Part shown: piece by piece, positions 58,691 to 64,000 of the stretch | Layout: every line of letters begins with the position of its first letter | Position numbering within the stretch: position 1 is the stretch's first letter | Assembly (NCBI GenBank): GCA_002803225.1 | Contig: NXFV01001507.1 | Coordinates: 1-64,000 of the forward strand | Source of the DNA: Gamarada debralockiae | Taxonomy: Eukaryota; Ascomycota; Leotiomycetes; Helotiales; Hyphodiscaceae | Reading direction: 5' to 3' | Length of the DNA stretch: 64,000 nucleotides | Notes under the pieces: generated by a model | Databases searched by the model: none | What the model saw: only the letters and a program-made list of their open reading frames with translations | What the model was told of the DNA's origin: nothing | Position numbers and translations under genes: made by a program

Positions 58691-59775
58691 TGATCCCTTC
58701 CTTGTTGGGTCTAGTCTATACAACGTATTTCCTTCTTCCTTAAGGATAAAGGAGCTGTACCCCGCCTTGATTTTTTACACTTCTTAGATATCTAGCAAGT
58801 CAAGAATACTATGATATTTCGCTCAAAAACCATCCAAACTGACAAAGCACTTCAAAAAAGAACGCAGGACTCGGATCGCCGAAAGTGTTTGAGTAGTTGA
58901 ATGCTCACGTACTCTTTATAATAAGGCTACTGAATCCTGAAAGGGCCCGCCCGGTGCCTGGATGATGCAGTCCTAGACCTTTTCAATCACTTTGAGCCAG
59001 TCAAATGTTGATCGCTGGGTCTCTGAGCGATTTGCCAACTTTCTACTGGATCGTTCAGCCCGTGCCTTTCTGAAAATACAATGTTTTTGAAGGCTTCTGA
59101 CGCTGAAGAAATCCGTGCAATGCAATCATTCATCTTTTCCGAAAGATCGTGCCATGTTACCGGGTGTCCGATCCATCTTTCTCGGATGAATCGTTGACCT
59201 GGGAGGAGAGACTGCTTTACTTGAAATTGTGAATACTTTGACGGACTTGGGCGATCGGGAAGAAATGGCTTTTTCCGACGATGAAGGGAGTGTAAAGCCG
59301 TTTCCCCTATTTATTTGCTTCTTGTTCAGCTGAATGGAATTTCAAATTAAAGGCACTCGTCCAGCTATCTTGAGCGATTCGAGCACGATCAACAAAATTT
59401 ATCAACCTTTCACAAGGCCCGAGTTGCTATGTTCGATTGAGCGATTCGATGCCAAACGTAGGCAAAATTTATAAGGCCCCAAGAAAAGGGGTAGAATATA
59501 TAGTGAGTGTCCCTCCTTTATTCCTAATTTCAACTAAAAATCGAACTTTAAAGTATGGATTAAATAGGCAGAAAATTGTTCCATTTTGGGTTCATCAATT
59601 GCGGAAGGAACCCGAGAAGGTAGCTGCTTCCCTCTTTATCCCAATTATCAGGAAACGTTTAGTGGTCAACCTGCCCGGAAATTTCTTTTTGGAAGAAATG
59701 AACGAACCACATCCTTCATTTTGTCTCCCAAATTTTACCACAAGGAAACCCAAGTTGCATCCAACGACCTGCAAG
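58691..59775. other. gene-free stretch
   Basis: No supported gene. A plus-strand frame at 59437-59826 lacks motifs. Confidence 0.4.
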
Positions 59776-60583
59776 CATGTCACAACCAGAACCGATGCCA
59801 CAACTTCGAGAGGCTGTCGACGATGACGAGGATATTTCATCAGAGCGAGAAGCTGTTCGCGACGAGGACTGATTTAACAACACAATGGTCATCAACGTCC
59901 ACCGACGCATAAGAGAAGGAAGGTTCTTTCAATAGGCGGAATGGGGAGATATTTTGCAGTCAGCCCTTTAACGCAAACCCGAGCTTCCACTTCCCCCTCT
60001 TTTACAATGATCCCGGCAAGGCATCATGACTCCTCAGCCTGGAGCGCCTCCAAGACTTTTGCAACAAATCCCATCACAATCTATTATACAGACTCGCCCA
60101 ACGACTCTGAGAGGATGTACAGTACACGTTCACCTTGGCGAAATGGTCACACGGCAACAATTTCAAAGCAACCGCCAAACCGAAGTCTACAAGATGAAAC
60201 CTCTACTCCGCGCTCTCATCATCATCATGGATACATCACTTCCAGAAGTACAAACAGATTTCGAGGATGCAACGTCTTCTATTAGTGCTCACACCGACGG
60301 AATGACCCGGCCTATCATCTTCGATGGCTTGAGCATCCTGGAACGGGTCAATGAATTCGGCTTAGGATTGAATTTGCTGTTGTATTTTCCGATCTGCACT
60401 TTCGTGTCGCTAATGTATTCGTGGAGTACTATCATATCTCTCCGATTCTGCAGAGCCTCTTCTCTCTTATCTATCATTATGATGAATCGACCTGCTTCAG
60501 ACAGTGTTGTGACAACTTGTGCAAAACATGAGCTTATCTTCTTGGATAGAAGTTCTGTGAGTGATGATCCGTTGTATTGGTAA
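59776..60583 (+). pseudogene. possible remnant of an uncharacterised fungal gene
   Basis: An ATG at about 59776 opens MSQPEPMPQLREAVDDDEDI then SSEREAVRDED and a stop, followed in frame by MVINVHRRIREGRFF. The acidic start plus RRIREGRFF looks like the N-terminus of a fungal protein of unknown function that I half recognise, but stops recur every 10-30 codons afterwards. The longest frame in the region (60026-60583) is in another frame with no motif. Treat as a weak relic. Confidence 0.25.
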
Positions 60584-60723
60584 TCTGGTTTCCTGGAGTG
60601 CTGAATTGTAGCTTGGCCGTATGAGCTTCGTTAAATGACGACGGTTTACAGTCACAGTATAATAGTTTCCACACCCCACTGCAAAACAGTTTTTGAAAAC
60701 AAGAACATATAGGTAAACATTGC

Positions 60724-61503
60724 TCAATTCAGAAAGAAATCAAGCTCAAAAACCCTTGCACGCCATGAGTCCGCTTCTGGTATATTCCCTCCATCCGCCA
60801 AAGCGTACGAAATCTCCAAGGCCTTGTTCGCTTTTCCGGTCCCGTCCAACCCCTTACATATCTTCTCAAAATCAAACTCACCCTCGCGCTCATACATCAC
60901 ATCTGTTCTCAACAAGTATTTCTCTCCAGAAAGCAATTCCTCACCATCGTGCCACACTGTATCTCTGAAGATGGAAGCAGTTCCCTGTACGGGCTGGATT
61001 TTGCCAACTACAGTTAGGGGAGTGCTGCGATTCGGCTTGCGACCTGGATGGGGATGTTGTAAGATTCGTGTAGTACCTTTGTGTTCTTCTGGTACGTCAT
61101 TGAGATATATGTTTACAGACATGAAACTCTGCGTATCTAAATTTGTTAAGCGGCGATAATCATAATGAGGTGTAAATTTTCCTCCTGTCTTCATTAGTAC
61201 GAATCTCGTCACCTCTTAATAAGAAGACATACCAGCATCATACTTTGACAGACGCATGTGGGTGTTTAGCCCTTTGACTTTCCACCAGAACCCGTCTTCA
61301 TCTTTGATCCTATCGTCCTTATAGAAGTGCGAGATGCGGGACCAGAGTAGAGAGGCAAGAGCTGCGTCGTCAAATTGTTCGCGTGTTCGAATCGTTCCGA
61401 TGGTGATATTTGAGGGAATGAGATTTGTGTGAGATTTGATGACTTCTTCGCATTCAGATTTTGAGAGGACATTGGACGAAGTGTGATGGATCGGACGACT
61501 CAA
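60724..61503 (-). CDS. 2-oxoglutarate/Fe(II) oxygenase, prolyl 4-hydroxylase type
   Basis: Exon A (61233 to about 61503) and exon B (60724-61184), with a GTATGT...ACAG intron, give about 240 residues. The double-stranded beta-helix shows KFTPHYDYRRLTNLD, with the H-x-D iron ligands, SVNIYLNDVPEEHKGTTRI, and DTVWHDGEELLSGEKYLLRT, whose His is the distal iron ligand and where a later basic residue would bind 2-oxoglutarate. The N-terminal half has NVLSKSECEEVIKSHTNL and TREQFDDAALASLLWSRI, typical of fungal P4H-like proteins. The start is unresolved: no ATG is in frame before NVLSKSE, and the nearest ATG (about 61532) is in a different frame, so a missed 5' exon or a frameshift is likely. There is no signal peptide in the visible part, so a cytosolic enzyme hydroxylating an unknown protein or small molecule is expected. 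Confidence 0.7.
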
Positions 61504-61509
61504 TTGGGA

Positions 61510-62140
61510 GCGAGGTGAGGGAAACTGACATGTTTGACAGCTAGTGAATTTTAAGCCGACAGAATTGGTGGACCATTGGGATGTTTGAAATGCTGAGGTT
61601 CTGAGTTAAGTCCGTTTTTATATGTAATAAAGTAGATTCGGGTGCCTAGAAAGGCCTGATGGTCAGCTGACTCACCATGCGCATAACTGCGCCCAACCTC
61701 GCCCGACTACGCCTCGCTTCAACTTGTATAACAATCATCTTTCTTCTTCAAGCCTCCAAGAACCCCCTGGTCACTCCCAACAACATCCTGTATGCTTCTC
61801 ATCTGGAGCTCAGTAGCTGGTCTTGCTTTTGGCTGGATTTTTTGACGTCGACCGACGACAGCAGTACTGCTGAACGGCAAATGAAAGTTCTCTGTACGTA
61901 GAGACATGATCCACCTGCGCCCTTAACGTCTCTTCAATCTCTGAAAAGAGCTTAGAGTCCCATTCCCTGTCACGATCGTGAGCAGCAAAATGTTCAGAAT
62001 TCTGTCCGCTTTCGTTCTGTATTCCGGGATCTGCTTGAAGGACATGGCCCTTTCAGTAGTGAGCATCTTCAGAGATACTGCGGTCCAGGAGTTCACGTAC
62101 TCAAAGATCCATTGGAAATATGAACTTGGACAGCGACCTG
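61510..62140. other. intergenic stretch
   Basis: No supported gene. Frames at 61677-61907 overlap on both strands without motifs. Confidence 0.4.
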
Positions 62141-62149
62141 GCTACCCGT

Positions 62150-63420
62150 TCTGGAACTGCTTCGAGCCGGAGGATTCGCAGAACTCGACAGTGTATAAGC
62201 GGCTGCCTGGCAATCGGCATGAGGGTACTCCAAGTGATTTGTTCCGCCACCAGACTTTCGAAGCAGTTTATAGGCAACCTGGTGCCCATATGTGTCGACT
62301 CGCCAAAGTTCCATACATTGCCATCTCCTACACGTAGGAGATCCATCTGTCGTGGCCAAGATTGATTGTAAAAATGGTAAAGGAATCCCGATCACGAAAT
62401 CTGTATACGCGATCCTCGACACCCTATTAGAGAAAGACCAGATTACTCGTCTCTGGATCGATGCAATCTGTATCAACCAAAACGACGTCGATGAAAAAAC
62501 CAGCAAGTCCAGATGATGAGTAACATCTATAAGAATGCGGCTCATGTGGTTGTTAGCTTGGGAGAATCCGACTTTGGAGACCGATGCAGCAATGGACTGC
62601 ATATATACTCTGAAAAGGGTTATCTGGCAGGAGAATGAGAAGATTAGACGTATTAGTAACCCGAAAAGCAGTTTCTAGCCAACGAAACGAGAGAAGCCCC
62701 CTTCATTCGACAAATGGACAATGATTGAGAACCTTCTTAGAAAGCCATGGTTTGAGCGAATTAGGGTCATACAGGAGGTTGCTGTGGGACCAGAGCCTCT
62801 GGTTGTACGCGGGAAGCGAGCCGTTAACTGGATAACCTTCTGCCAAGTACTATTTGGGTTTGTAAAGCACAATGAGAGACTGCGCCACGGTTATCTCCTT
62901 CAACCCAATTGATCGGATGGAGATAACTATTCTCCGTCATTCCCCGTGGGCTTACTCAATCTGCAGATCATGAATGCTTCTCGCGACTCCTTATACAAAA
63001 GAGAAGGAGAGCCATTCCAAACGGTCCTATCTACATGAATCACTTCAAATCCACGAATGCTCGTGATAAAGTCTTTGCATTGCTGGGTCTTGGGAAGGAT
63101 ACTGACGACAAAACTCTTCAGGCAGACTACAGCTCAACTCCGGGGGATGTATATCAAACGGTATCACGACATCTGCTCTTCCGTGACCCGTACATACACA
63201 TTCTTAACAAGGCGGGAGTCGGCTTTCCAAGGTTGTTGCCAGGTCTTCCATACTGGGTCCCGGATTTCGAAAACAGCGACACCATTGATTTGGCTATTAT
63301 TTCCCACATTCTGTACTGTTCCACGCCGCAGGTGACTCTAAATCCGTCGCCACGCCTGGACCATCCGCGAACGCAACCTTCATAAGCGGGATTAGGATCG
63401 ACACAGTTTGCACTTCACGG
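62150..63420 (+). pseudogene. HET-domain (heterokaryon incompatibility) pseudogene
   Basis: The HET core is legible across several frames: CRLAKVPYIAISYT followed by TAG at 62335-62337 where the family has Trp (S-Y-x-W-G); one base is also missing, so DPSVVAKIDCKNGKGIPITK continues in another frame; ITRLWIDAICINQNDVDEKT; a second frame change near 62505 to QVQMMSNIYKNAAHVVVSLG; a TAG near 62677; LLRKPWFERIRVIQEVAVGP; and ARDKVFALLGLGKDTDDKTL with GVGFPRLLPGLPYWVPDF. HET proteins trigger cell death when genetically different hyphae fuse. At least four lesions make this copy non-functional. The C-terminal effector or sensor part is not recognisable. Confidence 0.75.
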
Positions 63421-63429
63421 ACTAGCTGT

Positions 63430-64000
63430 ACTAACTAGCTCTCCCAAGTAGACGCACTTTTCAAAGAGGTACAGCGATTACCAGTCTCTAAACTGAACGA
63501 TATCGTTCGAAGGCAGCATAGCGAGGGCAAAGAAAGTTAGCTAGATGCGTTATATCTCGCTGTTAACTACCAGACTCCGAGCGACTGATTTCACCTTCAT
63601 AACTACTCGCATGCTTTCTGTTAGTCAGTAGTATATGTATTGTCCTAAATCACAGCATTATTCTAGTTCTGTCAGTTAGATTTCTGTTACAATATCTACT
63701 ATTATTGATTTTTAGCTTGCAGTATCTTATCAGCTACTATGAGACATTATACTAGCTCTATAGGTGTGACGGTTTGCTAACTAGGCTAACACAAGCAGCA
63801 GGGTGAATACCTTTGACTTTGCACCAGCTGACCAAAAGGCACAAGAATAAGGTTAGAGCCTTATTCACTATTCTACTATATAAGGATGACACCTGGCGCC
63901 GATGCATACGGCAGCATGCCGCACGCCAGCGCTGTCACATTAGGTTTCTGTGGGCTAGTTTAATACAAGATAAGGAAGCCGAAGAACTCTAAGCTATAAG
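63430..64000. other. AT-rich window end
   Basis: No gene or repeat structure seen. AT-rich, with frequent stops in all frames. Confidence 0.45.

Noticed and set aside
61375..61400. TTCGAATC-like string as a tRNA T-loop
   Set aside because: No acceptor, D or anticodon arms could be paired around it, and it lies inside the oxygenase exon.

Overview
This window is nuclear DNA of a filamentous ascomycete (Pezizomycotina). The evidence is: genes split by many 45-60 bp introns with GT...AG ends; eukaryotic signal peptides, GPI-type tails and a mitochondrial presequence; and fungal families (WSC, HET, 2EXR, BIM1-like, LaeA-like, S41/CPAF-like, BBE-type FAD oxidases, complex I PSST). No rRNA, tRNA or CRISPR array was recognised. 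A Leotiomycete-like fungus is my guess, not something the sequence proves.

Layout. 0.5-3.7 kb: a graveyard with two decayed BIM1-like copper-protein genes and a damaged nucleoside deoxyribosyltransferase-like gene. 4.8-8.4 kb: a Ser/Thr kinase convergent with a six-exon FAD oxidoreductase. 9.2-9.5 kb: a small TIR element. 9.8-10.7 kb: a complex I PSST-type gene. 11-12.4 kb: a broken secreted FAD oxidase. 13.9-29.3 kb: mostly intact genes (WSC protein, Ppn2-like phosphatase, S41-like GPI protein, S1/P1 nuclease, four-TM protein, 2EXR protein). 29.4-32 kb: a second graveyard with a WD40 remnant, a TIR element with an internal 18-bp tandem array, a decayed 'GGPP synthetase-like' gene and a decayed glyoxal oxidase. 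33.6-41.4 kb: an uncertain secreted protein, an O-methyltransferase and a LaeA-like methyltransferase. 42.2-44.3 kb: a third TIR element and an aspartic protease pseudogene. 45-57.8 kb: a zinc alcohol dehydrogenase, then two paralogous zinc-finger-like proteins bracketing a divergent sugar-porter/MlrC pair. 57.8-64 kb: degenerate tandem repeats, a 2OG-Fe(II) oxygenase and a HET-domain pseudogene.

How the genes relate. No polyketide, NRPS or terpene backbone enzyme is present, so the two methyltransferases and the FAD oxidases do not form a recognisable biosynthetic cluster. The most suggestive functional unit is the divergent MFS transporter and MlrC-type hydrolase with one paralogous putative regulator on each side. 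The other strong theme is gene decay. At least seven genes have in-frame stops or frameshifts, and several stops are one C:G to T:A transition from a sense codon in a CpA context, as expected from repeat-induced point mutation or similar decay.
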